Assembly: GCA_964466055.1 (NCBI GenBank) | Contig: CAYXLW010000014.1 | Span: 1 to 32,016 of the forward strand | Direction: 5' to 3' | Length of the DNA: 32,016 bases | Source: CAYXLW01 sp964466055 | GTDB taxonomy: Bacteria; Patescibacteriota; Gracilibacteria; GCA-2401425 | Part shown: positions 1 to 8,269 of the stretch, piece by piece | Numbering within the stretch: position 1 is the first letter of the stretch | How the letters are laid out: each line of letters starts with the position of its first letter | Position numbers and translations under genes: made by a program | Notes under the pieces: model-generated | Databases searched by the model: none | Told to the model about the DNA's origin: nothing | The model's input: only the letters and a program-made list of their open reading frames with translations

Positions 1-516
1 GCAACTCTAAAAGTATAAGTAGTATTAGCACTTAATCCAGTAACATTAAAAGATTCAGTATTAATAACTAAAGTATTAATCAGTACTCCATCTTGATAAA
101 CTCTATAACCAGTTTCATTAGTAGCATTATCAATCCAAGAAAGAGTGATAGAGGTCTGTGTTATGTTAGAAGCAGATAGTCCTGTAGGAGCTGCAGGGGC
201 TAGAATTAAAGTCGTAGCAGAAATTTGAGCAGATCCTTCACCAGCTGAATTATAAGCGGCAACTCTAAAAGTATAAGTAGTATTAGCACTTAATCCAGTA
301 ACATTAAAAGATTCAGTATTAATAACTAAAGTATTAATCAGTACTCCATCTTGATAAACTCTATAACCAGTTTCATTAGTAGCATTATCAATCCAAGAAA
401 GAGTGATAGAGGTCTGTGTTATGTTAGAAGCAGATAGTCCTGTAGGAGCTGCAGGGGCTAGAATTAAAGTCGTAGCAGAAATTTGAGCAGATCCTTCACC
501 AGCTGAATTATAAGCG
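1..516. repeat. Two identical 258-bp FN3-coding tandem units
   Basis: Bases 1-258 and 259-516 read as the same sequence. A third unit from 517 keeps the register but diverges after about 55 bases. Each unit encodes one 86-residue FN3 domain. Identity at silent positions implies recent duplication or gene conversion. The array may continue past the window edge and may have been collapsed in assembly. Confidence 0.9.
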
Positions 517-1988
517 GCAACTCTAAAAGTATAAGTAGTATTAGCACTTAATCCAGTAACATTAAAAGATTTACTTCCAGCATTTAAAGTCCCATTAGGA
601 ATAAGAGTTCCATTTTGATAAATCTTATAACTAGTTTCATTAGTAGCATTATCAATCCAAGAAAGAGTGATAGAGGTCTGTGTTATATTAGATGCGGATA
701 ATCCTGTAGGTGCTGCAGGATTTGAATTTAAAGTAGTAGCAGAAATTTGAGAAGAAGCTGAACCTCCAGTGTTATAAGCGGCAACATTAAAAGTGTAAGT
801 AGTATTAGGGCTTAATCCAGTAATATTCACAAGTGTAGAATTGGCAGGCATATTTATAACTCTCCCAATCCCATCGTAATAAGAAATTCTATAATTATCT
901 TCATTAGTAGCATTATCAATCCAAGTAAGAGTAAGAGAAGTCTGTGTTATATTAGATACAGCTAATCCAGTAGGAGCTAAAGGCATTGCATTTAAAGTAG
1001 TAGCAGAAATTTGAGAAGAAGACTCTCCTCCTGTATTATAAGTAGCAACTCTGAAAGTATAAGTAGTACTAGGGATTAATCCTGTAACACTATAAGTTTC
1101 AGAATTAGCAACCAAAGTACCAATAAGAGAGTTGTTTTTATAAATTTTATAACCAGTTTCATTTGTAGCATTATCGGTCCAAGAAAGAGTTAGTGAGGTT
1201 TGTGTTACGTTAGATGCAACTAATCCTGTTGGTGTTGCAGGTACTGGACTTAAAGTAGTAGCAGAAATTTGAGCACTAGCTTCACCAACAAAATTGTAAG
1301 CAGCAACTCTGAAAGTATAAGTAGTACTAGGGATTAATCCTGTAACACTATAAGTTTCAGAATTAGCAACCAAAGTACCAATAAGAGAGTTGTTTTTATA
1401 AATTTTATAACCAGTTTCATTTGTAGCATTATCGGTCCAAGAAAGAGTTAGTGAGGTTTGTGTTACGTTAGATGCAACTAATCCTGTTGGTAACATACTG
1501 CCTTTTCTAACATAAACTGGAGTAGACCAATGACTTATATTCCCAGCATTATCCCAAGAATACCAATAATAATAACGAAAAGCCCCCTCTGAAGGCAAAT
1601 TAGCACCACTTACTGTTATTTCTCTTGAAAGAGACTCTTGATTGATCCATATCTTACATCCACCAGTATTATCATTACTTCGACATAGTCTATACCCACG
1701 AATACCTGATCCATCATCAGTAGAACCAGTTGTAACAGCAACAAAATCACCACTCACATAATGATCTCCAGTCCAAGAGGTAGTCATTGCCCCAGGAGTA
1801 GTAGGCGGAGTAATATCTGTAGTAGGAGGAGGAGTAAAAGGAGTAATATCTATATTATCTACTCCTTCTTTACCTAAGACAAGAAGCTTATAGTTAGTAT
1901 TATTCTCATCAGCTGAAACACTCGGCACTTGTCCTATCAAAATTAAACCCATCATTAAACTTCCTAGAACTTTTATAAATGTTTTCAT
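1..1988 (-). CDS. Secreted FN3-repeat surface protein (5' part; 3' end outside window)
   Basis: The ATG is at 1988-1986 and the frame stays open to base 1, giving 662 codons without a stop, so the C-terminus lies outside. The N-terminus is a signal peptide (MKTFIKVLGSLMMGLILIG, then VPSVSA). A short Pro/Thr linker follows, then an Ig/FN3-like module at about residues 45-150 ending near WSTPVYVRKG. After it come five complete FN3 domains and part of a sixth. Each has the pattern PTGL-ASN-TQTS-TLSW-DNATNE, then TYTFRVAAYN and ISATTL, with a period of 86 residues. FN3 arrays of this kind are extracellular spacers or binding modules, so a cell-surface adhesin or stalk role is inferred. No enzymatic domain is visible in the part present. 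No Shine-Dalgarno lies near the ATG; an AGAGGAG stretch is about 40 bases too far upstream. The fold call is firm; function and anchoring are unknown. Confidence 0.85.
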   Translation of the reverse strand, partial: MKTFIKVLGSLMMGLILIGQVPSVSADENNTNYKLLVLGKEGVDNIDITPFTPPPTTDITPPTTPGAMTTSWTGDHYVSGDFVAVTTGSTDDGSGIRGYRLCRSNDNTGGCKIWINQESLSREITVSGANLPSEGAFRYYYWYSWDNAGNISHWSTPVYVRKGSMLPTGLVASNVTQTSLTLSWTDNATNETGYKIYKNNSLIGTLVANSETYSVTGLIPSTTYTFRVAAYNFVGEASAQISATTLSPVPATPTGLVASNVTQTSLTLSWTDNATNETGYKIYKNNSLIGTLVANSETYSVTGLIPSTTYTFRVATYNTGGESSSQISATTLNAMPLAPTGLAVSNITQTSLTLTWIDNATNEDNYRISYYDGIGRVINMPANSTLVNITGLSPNTTYTFNVAAYNTGGSASSQISATTLNSNPAAPTGLSASNITQTSITLSWIDNATNETSYKIYQNGTLIPNGTLNAGSKSFNVTGLSANTTYTFRVAAYNSAGEGSAQISATTLILAPAAPTGLSASNITQTSITLSWIDNATNETGYRVYQDGVLINTLVINTESFNVTGLSANTTYTFRVAAYNSAGEGSAQISATTLILAPAAPTGLSASNITQTSITLSWIDNATNETGYRVYQDGVLINTLVINTESFNVTGLSANTTYTFRV
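1045..1491. repeat. Second near-identical pair of FN3-coding repeats, 258-bp register
   Basis: The block 1045-1233 recurs without visible change at 1303-1491, again exactly 258 bp apart. The segment between them (1234-1302) differs. This pair encodes the first and second FN3 domains of the surface protein. It belongs to a different sequence subfamily from the pair at 1-516, so at least two separate homogenisation events occurred in one gene. Confidence 0.85.
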
Positions 1989-2022
1989 AGTTAAAATTAT
2001 TAGTTATTTAATAAATAGCAAA

Positions 2023-2028
2023 ATTATA
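2023..2028 (-). promoter_or_regulatory. -10 box (TATAAT) upstream of the FN3 protein gene
   Basis: A perfect TATAAT on the minus strand lies about 35 bases before the ATG at 1988. The region where a -35 box would sit is a poly-T stretch with no good match. This would give a leader of about 28 bases without a ribosome-binding site. It is plausible but unsupported by a second element. Confidence 0.4.
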
Positions 2029-2077
2029 TAGGCTCCTCTAAACAAAAAAAATAATTTTTAATAAATTTTTGAGCATC

Positions 2078-2134
2078 TTCTATAGTTATTCCCTTTATTC
2101 TATAGTTACTTCCTTATAAACTTCTATAAGTTTA
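2078..2134. promoter_or_regulatory. Three iteron-like repeats upstream of the FN3 protein gene
   Basis: TTCTATAGTTA occurs at 2078-2088 and again at 2098-2108, exactly 20 bp apart. A diverged third copy, TTCTATAAGTTTA, lies at 2122-2134. Spacing near two helical turns suggests sites for a multimeric regulator on one DNA face. The set lies about 50-110 bp upstream of the TATAAT box. This reading is inferred from spacing alone. Confidence 0.35.
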
Positions 2135-2217
2135 TCATAGAAAAAAAAACTGTCAATATCCCATTCATTATATTTCATATAAGACAACAATAAAATTAAA
2201 AAAATATTACACTTTTT

Positions 2218-3090
2218 TTACCTCGCATCCAACTTAGGAAAAAAGTGAAATAATAAAACCATTAAAATACCAATCGCAGACAAACTTAAAGTATTTAACC
2301 AAGATATATTAAAACCTAAAAGATAATCATATCCAACATGAACATACACAGAGAAAATAAATCCTCCTAATAACATTTCAGACATTGTTATTTTAATCCT
2401 ATGATGATCTATAAACATTTGATAAATAAGAAAAAATGGTGAAAAAATAAGCCAAACAATAGTAAACATTGAATATTTGTGCCATAGAGATTTAAACATC
2501 ATATCAACTCTATACGGAGCAACTAAATGATGGACTCTATCTATTTCCATTAGATCTTTTTCCAGTCTTTCAGAATGCATACAAGCATTAGCATAAAATA
2601 CACCAAAAATAACTATACTTAGATGAGCTGCAAATGAAAAAATATTTCTCCCTAAAAACATTATAGTAAAATCATAAATATTAGGAGAAAGTCCTAATAA
2701 ATAAAATATATTTTCAAAAAATATAAAACCAAGAGCTGCGAAAACTCCGTATACCACTCCATCACTAACTTCATTAAACTTTTTCCCTGCTATATGTAAC
2801 CCAATAATCAATGCAGCAGCTTTTATAAACTCCTCTAAAGCTAGAGTTATTACAAAAATTGACTCTCTCTGCATCATTTGAGGAACATAATGTACCCCTA
2901 AATCTAAAATCATTTTTAAAATAAGAGCAAGAAATGCAGACCAAAAGAATAAAGACATTAATACAGGAAATGACTCAACATTAGATTCTTTGTTCGCTAC
3001 ATTCTTATCACGCAGATACCACCATACCGCGAGAAAGACAGCAACGCTAAATGAAAGGAATGTTATGCCAATTTGTGTAGGAGTAAACAA
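2218..3090 (-). CDS. prsW: PrsW-like intramembrane protease, copy 1
   Basis: A 290-residue polytopic membrane protein with the signatures of the PrsW/CAAX-like glutamic protease family: EEFIK at residues 86-90, GFIFFEN at 121-127 and the intramembrane His of FSFAAH at about 156. PrsW of Bacillus cleaves an anti-sigma factor within the membrane. No sigma or anti-sigma gene is visible here, so the substrate is unknown. The start is TTG at 3090: an in-frame TAA stands two codons upstream and no ATG occurs before residue 45, so the non-ATG start is forced. Two TATAAT-like boxes lie 3-16 bases upstream, suggesting a very short or absent leader. It is a tandem paralogue of the next gene, identical over the first ten residues. 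The family call is firm; catalytic activity is inferred. Confidence 0.85.
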   Translation of the reverse strand: MFTPTQIGITFLSFSVAVFLAVWWYLRDKNVANKESNVESFPVLMSLFFWSAFLALILKMILDLGVHYVPQMMQRESIFVITLALEEFIKAAALIIGLHIAGKKFNEVSDGVVYGVFAALGFIFFENIFYLLGLSPNIYDFTIMFLGRNIFSFAAHLSIVIFGVFYANACMHSERLEKDLMEIDRVHHLVAPYRVDMMFKSLWHKYSMFTIVWLIFSPFFLIYQMFIDHHRIKITMSEMLLGGFIFSVYVHVGYDYLLGFNISWLNTLSLSAIGILMVLLFHFFPKLDAR

Positions 3091-3182
3091 AAATTATAGA
3101 ATTATAAGATGATCTTCTTTTTACTTATATATTATATTACCATATTTATAGCAATAAGTAAATAGAAGAAAGTGAAATTTAC

Positions 3183-3226
3183 CACAATAAAAAACCCTCA
3201 TTCGCATCCCTGAGAATTTTTAAATT
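3183..3226 (-). terminator. Possible weak terminator between the PrsW-like genes
   Basis: Read on the minus strand, a short CTCA/TGAG stem is followed by GGGTTTTTT, about 50-80 bases past the stop of the upstream PrsW copy. The stem is only four or five pairs, so this is a weak candidate for ending or attenuating that transcript. Confidence 0.25.
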
Positions 3227-3270
3227 AAAACTTATTCTTCTTCTGTGTTTAGATTATAAGCATTTATAAA

Positions 3271-4137
3271 TTATCTTACTTCTAATTTTGGGAAGAAATA
3301 AAATAAAATAACCATTAAAATACCAACGACAGACAAGCTTAAAGTGTTTAGCAAAGGAATATTAAATTTCAAAATATAGTCATACCCTATATGGAAATAT
3401 ACTGAAAACAAAAATCCTCCAAGCAACATTTCAGACATTGTTACTTTTGACCTTTCTGCCATCAAAATATGATAAATTAAAATAATTGGAGATAAAGGAA
3501 TCCAAATAATTATAAAAATTGAATATTTTGCCCATAATGATTTTAGCATTATATCTAATCTATATGGAGCAAAACGACGTTTTTTTTCTTTTTTCATTAA
3601 ATCTCTCTTTAATTTTTCTGACCGCAAATAAGCAGTAGCATAAAAAATACCAAAAATAACTATACTTAAATGTGCTGCAAACGAGAAAATATTTCTTCCT
3701 AAAAACATTAATGTGAAATCGTAAATATTTGGAGAAAGCCCTAGTAAATAGAAGATATTCTCAAAAAACATAAATCCAAGTGCTGCTAAAACTCCGTATA
3801 TAACACCATCGCTTATTTCATTGAATTTTTTTCCTGCTATGTTTAGCCCCACAATCAAAGCAACTGCCTTTACAAATTCTTCTAAAGCTAAACTTATTAT
3901 AAAAGTAGATTCTTTATACATTATCTTTGGAATATAATATACGCCTAAATCTAAAAACATTTTTAGCATTAGAGCAAGAAATGCAGACCAAAAAAATACG
4001 GACATAAGAACAGGAAAGGATTCAACATCAGATTGTCGTTTTGCTGAATTCTTATCACGAAAATGCCACCATAAAGCAATAAAAAAAGTAGTAAAAAATG
4101 AAAGATACGTTATGCCAATTTGTGTAGGAGTAAACAC
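3271..4137 (-). CDS. prsW: PrsW-like intramembrane protease, copy 2
   Basis: A 288-residue tandem paralogue of the gene at 2218-3090. It keeps the same motif set at the same positions: EEFVK at 86-90, GFMFFEN at 121-127 and FSFAAHLSIVIFG with the conserved His. A later YFHIGYDY segment also aligns. The copies differ mainly in the hydrophilic loop at about 170-200 (KKEKKRRFAPYR here) and in the membrane segment after it. The start is GTG at 4137: an in-frame TAA is two codons upstream with only ACT between, so translation cannot start earlier. No Shine-Dalgarno is present. Retention of all catalytic motifs in both copies suggests two functional proteases, perhaps with different substrates (inference). 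Confidence 0.85.
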   Translation of the reverse strand: MFTPTQIGITYLSFFTTFFIALWWHFRDKNSAKRQSDVESFPVLMSVFFWSAFLALMLKMFLDLGVYYIPKIMYKESTFIISLALEEFVKAVALIVGLNIAGKKFNEISDGVIYGVLAALGFMFFENIFYLLGLSPNIYDFTLMFLGRNIFSFAAHLSIVIFGIFYATAYLRSEKLKRDLMKKEKKRRFAPYRLDIMLKSLWAKYSIFIIIWIPLSPIILIYHILMAERSKVTMSEMLLGGFLFSVYFHIGYDYILKFNIPLLNTLSLSVVGILMVILFYFFPKLEVR

Positions 4138-4139
4138 AG

Positions 4140-4320
4140 TTTAGGTGATTAGAAGAAAGGATAAAAGATTGGATAGAAACAAGTTTAACAAATGGATAAT
4201 TGGGACTTGATGATAGATTTATGCATTATTTAAATTTTAAAGAATACTAGAAATCCATATAATAAGTGAGATTTAGGGAATTTATAAATATTCATCATTG
4301 CTCATTAATCATTGATAATT
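4140..4320. repeat. Degenerate ATTAATGA / GGATACTTGATG-type intergenic sequence
   Basis: The gap and the 3' end of the RNHCP gene contain words such as GGATAATTGGGACTTGATGA and CTCATTAATCATTGATAATT. Similar words recur at 8263-8305, 15700-15797, 26580-26637 and 30980-31008. They look like eroded, imperfect 7-9-mer repetitive sequence. No gene is seen in 4138-4294. Confidence 0.4.
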
Positions 4321-4600
4321 GGATAATAGCATCCCAGTTATCATCATCTGCCATTTTATTCTTTATTACCTTCCCACATTTTTCACACTTATGAACTATA
4401 ATATCCCCTTTTTTACCACTATATTCCAGTGAAACCGGTTTCATTACTCCATAACAAAGTGAAAGTCTATCTCCTGGTTCATTTAAGTCCATATGCTTTG
4501 AAAATAGACATAGATTGCAATGATTTCTTGAAGAATTTGCATGAGGAGGAACATGAGTTCCACAATTCTCGCAAATAAAATCGTTATTATTTTTTTTCAT
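4295..4600 (-). CDS. RNHCP-domain zinc-ribbon-like protein
   Basis: A 101-residue protein matching the RNHCP family, named for its Arg-Asn-His-Cys-Pro motif. Here the motif reads SRNHCNLC (residues 24-31), with Asn in place of the usual Pro. Three CxxC knuckles are visible, at C10/C13, C28/C31 and C72/C75, so it probably binds one or two zinc ions. The family is small and soluble, and its molecular function is not established. The ATG at 4600 is 15 bases after the stop of the upstream membrane-protein gene, so the two are probably co-transcribed. The last codons lie in the degenerate intergenic repeat, and two adjacent TGA codons end the frame, so the C-terminal tail may have been altered by that sequence. 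Confidence 0.8.
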   Translation of the reverse strand: MKKNNNDFICENCGTHVPPHANSSRNHCNLCLFSKHMDLNEPGDRLSLCYGVMKPVSLEYSGKKGDIIVHKCEKCGKVIKNKMADDDNWDAIIQLSMINEQ

Positions 4601-4615
4601 CTAAATAATCTCTTA

Positions 4616-5359
4616 TTAAGCAAGAATCAAATCCACTAACATCTCAAAATTATTATAATTCATATTTTTTGCTGAGAACTTTTGAAATTGCCATTCTCCA
4701 ACATTTTCTGATCTTGAAAGATCCGCACTTGATCTTAAATAAACTATAACAAAATTATTTTCTTCAACCCCTGCAAAAACAACTACTTTCTTATCTTTCA
4801 TAAATACTGAAATACCATAATCGAAATCTTCATGTTTAACATTTTTTTTATCTAAAAGATTCTTTAAATAAATTTCAAAATTCTTAATGGATTCACACCA
4901 TTGAGCTCTTTTTTCTTTTAATACAAGCTCATCTATATTTTCATATCTTGATTTATTTTTAGCATGATCTGAAAAAATACTTTTCTTCTTTATAAAAAAT
5001 CCTTTCATTTCATGAAATAACTCAATAATTGAATCAACGTATTTTTTAGGATTGAAAGTTCCTTCTATTAAAGCACCAATAACAGGAAGAGAATACCAGT
5101 GACCATAAAACGCTTCAATAATACCAAGAACCATTAAAAAAAGTATAAATATATTAATGTAAAACAAGTACCACGGTAGAAAATAGACAAGAATTGACAA
5201 AACAAAAAGTAAAACAGCTTGTTTCGAATGATACTTAACATACTTACTTTGAGATTTAGGAGAAAAATAAATAATAACCGAAAATATCCATAAATAAGAA
5301 AGAGCAGCAAACTCTTTTTCTTTTTCTGTTAAAGCCTCTTGTGGCAATTCTTTGACCAT
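4616..5359 (-). CDS. Tic20/DUF4870-like membrane protein with a soluble C-terminal domain
   Basis: 247 residues. The N-terminal third carries three hydrophobic segments (about 17-33, 45-60 and 64-86) and the YVKYHSKQAVLLF stretch, which resembles the HxxQ signature of DUF4870/Tic20-like small membrane proteins. Residues 87-120 form an amphipathic linker, and about 140-247 are a soluble alpha/beta domain that I do not recognise. The fusion of a short membrane anchor with a cytosolic domain suggests a membrane-tethered function. The ATG at 5359 has no Shine-Dalgarno. It lies 38 bases after the serS stop and 15 bases before the RNHCP gene on the same strand, so serS, this gene and the RNHCP gene may form one transcript. 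The membrane part is a moderate call; overall function is unknown. Confidence 0.55.
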   Translation of the reverse strand: MVKELPQEALTEKEKEFAALSYLWIFSVIIYFSPKSQSKYVKYHSKQAVLLFVLSILVYFLPWYLFYINIFILFLMVLGIIEAFYGHWYSLPVIGALIEGTFNPKKYVDSIIELFHEMKGFFIKKKSIFSDHAKNKSRYENIDELVLKEKRAQWCESIKNFEIYLKNLLDKKNVKHEDFDYGISVFMKDKKVVVFAGVEENNFVIVYLRSSADLSRSENVGEWQFQKFSAKNMNYNNFEMLVDLILA

Positions 5360-5397
5360 TAAAACTTAGTTACTAATATTTAAACTAATCCACATTA

Positions 5398-6678
5398 TTA
5401 TTTTTTCTTTATTTTCTCAAAAGGCAACCATTTTTTTAAAACATCTGGTATGAGAATTTCTCCCTCTTTAGTTTGGTAATTTTCCATAATAGCAATAATA
5501 CAACGACCAATTGCTATACCTGTACCGTTTAAAGTGTGTAAAATTTTGTTTGTACCATCTTTATCCTTCATACGAATATTTAAACGTCTAGCTTGAAAAT
5601 CTGTACAATTAGATGTTGATGTGACTTCTCTATAAGCACATTGCCCTGGCATCCAAGCTTCAATATCATATTTTTTAGCAGCAGGTCCACCAAGATCACC
5701 ACCACAAACATCTACCAATTGATAATGAATACCAAGTCCTGACCATATTTCTTCCTCAATTTTTCTTATTAATTCATGTTCTTCCCAAGATTTATCAGGA
5801 TGAGTGAAACTCCCCATTTCTACTTTATCAAATTGATGACACCTTAAAATTCCTTTTGAATCTTTTCCCCCTGCTCCGGCTTCACGACGAAAACATGATG
5901 AAAAAGCAACAAGCCTAATTGGTAATTTTTCTTCTGGAATAATTTCATCAGCATAATAAGCAGTGTTTGGAACTTCTGAAGTTCCAATTAAATAAAGATC
6001 ATCTCTTCCTGGGTTAACGCAATAAACTTCTTCTTCGTGACCTGAATCTAAAAATCCAGTTCCAAAAGCAGATGTTTTATTCACAAGTGAAGGTGGCAAT
6101 AAGGGATTAAATCCGTATTTCATTATTGCCTCAAATGCATATTGAACAAGCGCAAATTGGAGAAGCACTAATTCGTTTTTTAAAAAATGAAATCTACTAC
6201 CTGCCACTTTTGCACCTGCCTCACTATCAATTAAGTCTAGAGTTTCACCTAATTCCCAATGAGATTTTGGTTCAAAATCAAAATTAGGTTTTTCTCCAAA
6301 GTAGTTAATAACCTTATTATCTTCCTCCCCTTTTCCTTTACGAACAGATTCATGAGCAGGATTAGGTAACATTGAAAGAATTTTTTTTATTTCATCTGAA
6401 GCGTCTCTTTCTTTTGGTTCATAATTTTTTATTTTAAATTTGATTTCTGACATCTTATGAATCATTACCTGCTTTTTACTCATATCTTTATCAGTTTGAG
6501 GCAATTCTTTTGCAAGTCTATTTTGTTCAGCTCTTAAATCTTCAAGCTCTTTTAATAACTTATTCCTTTCCTCATATAAAGAAACTACTTTATCAACACC
6601 ATCTGTTGAATGATTTTTTTTAGCTATCCCTTCCTTATAAAAATCTTTACGCGCAATAATGTCCTTAATATCTAACAT
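5398..6678 (-). CDS. serS: Seryl-tRNA synthetase
   Basis: A 426-residue class II aminoacyl-tRNA synthetase, the usual bacterial SerRS length. Residues 1-110 form the long antiparallel coiled-coil arm that contacts tRNA-Ser (LKELEDLRAEQNRLAKEL). The catalytic core follows, with the TSEVPNTAYY segment. Motif 2 is SSCFRREAGAGGKDSKG and motif 3 is NGTGIAIGRCIIAIMENYQ. A GGDLGGPAAKKYDIEAWMPG segment and TSTSNCTDFQARR, which line the serine and adenylate pocket, are intact. It charges tRNA-Ser, and tRNA-Sec where present, in the cytoplasm. The ATG at 6678 has no Shine-Dalgarno. A bidirectional hairpin terminator lies just upstream at 6716-6748, so serS is expected to have its own promoter between there and the start. 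Confidence 0.97.
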   Translation of the reverse strand: MLDIKDIIARKDFYKEGIAKKNHSTDGVDKVVSLYEERNKLLKELEDLRAEQNRLAKELPQTDKDMSKKQVMIHKMSEIKFKIKNYEPKERDASDEIKKILSMLPNPAHESVRKGKGEEDNKVINYFGEKPNFDFEPKSHWELGETLDLIDSEAGAKVAGSRFHFLKNELVLLQFALVQYAFEAIMKYGFNPLLPPSLVNKTSAFGTGFLDSGHEEEVYCVNPGRDDLYLIGTSEVPNTAYYADEIIPEEKLPIRLVAFSSCFRREAGAGGKDSKGILRCHQFDKVEMGSFTHPDKSWEEHELIRKIEEEIWSGLGIHYQLVDVCGGDLGGPAAKKYDIEAWMPGQCAYREVTSTSNCTDFQARRLNIRMKDKDGTNKILHTLNGTGIAIGRCIIAIMENYQTKEGEILIPDVLKKWLPFEKIKKK

Positions 6679-6715
6679 GAAAATATTTTTAATAAATGCT
6701 TCTTAATTCTACGTG

Positions 6716-6748
6716 AAAAAAACTTTCTTTCAAGAAAGAGTTTTTTTT
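6716..6748. terminator. Bidirectional Rho-independent terminator
   Basis: CTTTCTTTCAAGAAAG at 6723-6738 folds into a 6-7 bp stem. It has A7 on one side and T8 on the other, so both strands end in a T-run. On the minus strand it lies about 100 bases after the stop of the gene at 6842-7612 and before serS, separating the two transcripts. Confidence 0.65.
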
Positions 6749-6841
6749 AAATTTTACTAACTACAATGTAATGAATTTAATAAATCAAGTAAAATAGAAC
6801 TTATTAAATCAAATCTAAATAACTAGGTTAATGATCTACAG

Positions 6842-7612
6842 TTATAAGCTATTCCAAATCTCATTACTTTTTATCCAACTTTCCCCAGATGAATGTAGAA
6901 TTTCACCAGATGTAATTTCTTGGGATTCTTTAACATTTTGCTTAATTTTTCTTAATCCAAAAATAAGATTCTTTTCTAGAATAAATTGCCTCCATTTTTT
7001 TTTCTCTTCTAGCTTTTCAAAAACTATTTTTACTTTTTCAATAAGGCGAATATCCTTCTGATATGAATATAAAACTAATTGATTAACCCAGAAATCTTCT
7101 TTCCCAGCTAATGAAAAAACATCATATATATAACAAAAAGAGCTGTTTTCGATAGGAACATATTTCAATTGTTCGATAAGATAATTTAAAAAATCTTCTT
7201 GTTTTTCTAATTCAAGACCATCAATAGATTGAAGAAACTCGATATACAAATCATTTACTAATTCTTTTTCTCCTTTTTTATCAGCTTTAATGAGCTTTGC
7301 AAACAATAATGTTATATCTTCTTCATTTAAAGTTTTACTAAATTTAAAGTAATTTCTAAAACCATAAAGTGGCGAATTAGGTAGAACTCCAGCTAATTCA
7401 TCTGAAATTTCTGTAAAACTTTTATTTTCGCTATCCAATATTTGATTACTTATAATACTCGCAGAAAAAACTGAAGGATCAATTAAAAAAATAAGCCCAA
7501 AAAATATAACAATTACCATAAATAAACCTGACAATAGCCTCCAAGATGAAAGACCGTATTTTCGCAAACATTTAGAAAAGACATCCCGATAATTCTTTTT
7601 TAAGCCTTTCAT
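6842..7612 (-). CDS. Single-pass membrane protein, possibly DUF5667-like
   Basis: 256 residues. A basic N-terminus (about residues 1-26) precedes one strong membrane helix at about 28-50. The rest is a mostly helical domain on the outer face. The segment AGVLPNSPLYGFRNYFKFSK recalls the LP-x-SPLY-x-x-K/R signature of DUF5667 extracytoplasmic proteins, which are often linked to sigma/anti-sigma systems. The similarity is limited to that stretch and no sigma factor is adjacent. The ATG at 7612 follows an A-rich leader without a Shine-Dalgarno. The gene stands alone between a terminator and the divergent Hsp20 gene. Function is unknown. Confidence 0.45.
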   Translation of the reverse strand: MKGLKKNYRDVFSKCLRKYGLSSWRLLSGLFMVIVIFFGLIFLIDPSVFSASIISNQILDSENKSFTEISDELAGVLPNSPLYGFRNYFKFSKTLNEEDITLLFAKLIKADKKGEKELVNDLYIEFLQSIDGLELEKQEDFLNYLIEQLKYVPIENSSFCYIYDVFSLAGKEDFWVNQLVLYSYQKDIRLIEKVKIVFEKLEEKKKWRQFILEKNLIFGLRKIKQNVKESQEITSGEILHSSGESWIKSNEIWNSL

Positions 7613-7724
7613 TTATTTTTGTTTTTATTTAATAATTTGCCAATTTATATAAATCATTTCATTATAATAGTATTTAATCATATTGTCAAAAGAATTTTTT
7701 ATTTTAAAGATACATATTTTAACT

Positions 7725-7753
7725 TTGCCTTAGAGCTAAGAGATTGATAAAAT
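7725..7753 (+). promoter_or_regulatory. Sigma-70-type promoter of the Hsp20 gene
   Basis: TTGCCT (7725-7730) and TAAAAT (7748-7753) are separated by exactly 17 bases. Transcription would start near 7760, giving a leader of about 19 bases without a Shine-Dalgarno. The spacer holds CTTAG-AG-CTAAG, a 5-bp inverted repeat that could be an operator. It is not the CIRCE sequence of HrcA. Confidence 0.6.
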
Positions 7754-7778
7754 ATTAACCACCTTAAATCACAAAACT

Positions 7779-8210
7779 ATGTCGAATTTTTGGAATTCTG
7801 CAATAACAAAAGACGAGGAGGACATAAAAACTGATAATCATCCCCAGAGGGTTACTATAAAGCACAAAGTAATCCCCTCTGAAGAAGCACATGAGCTTGC
7901 TATTGATATATATGAAACAGAAGACAAAATTTATATTGTAGCACCTATCGCTGGAGTAAAAGGAACTGATATAGAAATTCTTATTGAAGAAGATGTTGCT
8001 TTTATAAAAGGTAATAGGAAAAATCCATTTAAAGAATATGAAGAGAGCCTTTACTCATCAGAGTGTTTTTGGGGAAATTTTGAAAGAAAGTTTACTCTTC
8101 CAAAATCCGTAGATACACGAGAAATATCAGCAACATTTAGAAATGGGATTTTACTTATTGAAGCACCAAGAATTAGCCCAGCTGGAGTTAAAAAAATAAA
8201 AATCAATTAA
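7779..8210 (+). CDS. Small heat-shock protein (Hsp20 / alpha-crystallin family)
   Basis: 143 residues, typical for bacterial small heat-shock proteins. The alpha-crystallin domain spans about residues 43-132: it opens with LAIDIYETEDKIYIVAPIAG and closes with the conserved RNGILLIEAPR, the family's G-x-L motif. The N-terminal arm is short, and the tail ends KKIKIN, supplying the I-x-I motif that docks between subunits. Such proteins form ATP-independent oligomeric holdases that keep unfolding proteins soluble. The FGNFERKFTLP-like loop (here WGNFERKFTLPKS) is also typical. The start is supported by the promoter at 7725-7753. It is probably monocistronic, since nearly 100 bases and another possible promoter precede the next gene. 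Confidence 0.93.
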   Translation: MSNFWNSAITKDEEDIKTDNHPQRVTIKHKVIPSEEAHELAIDIYETEDKIYIVAPIAGVKGTDIEILIEEDVAFIKGNRKNPFKEYEESLYSSECFWGNFERKFTLPKSVDTREISATFRNGILLIEAPRISPAGVKKIKIN

Positions 8211-8269
8211 AATGAATAAAGATAGGAATTAAGAATGATAAATTACGAAAAAATATATCTAAAAGACTG

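Noticed and set aside
1..1491. CRISPR-like or satellite array
   Set aside because: The repeats are 258 bp long, contiguous and in frame, and encode FN3 domains inside one gene.
7731..7742. CIRCE heat-shock operator at the Hsp20 promoter
   Set aside because: Only a 5-bp inverted repeat with a 2-base gap is present. It lacks the 9-bp arms and 9-bp spacing of CIRCE.
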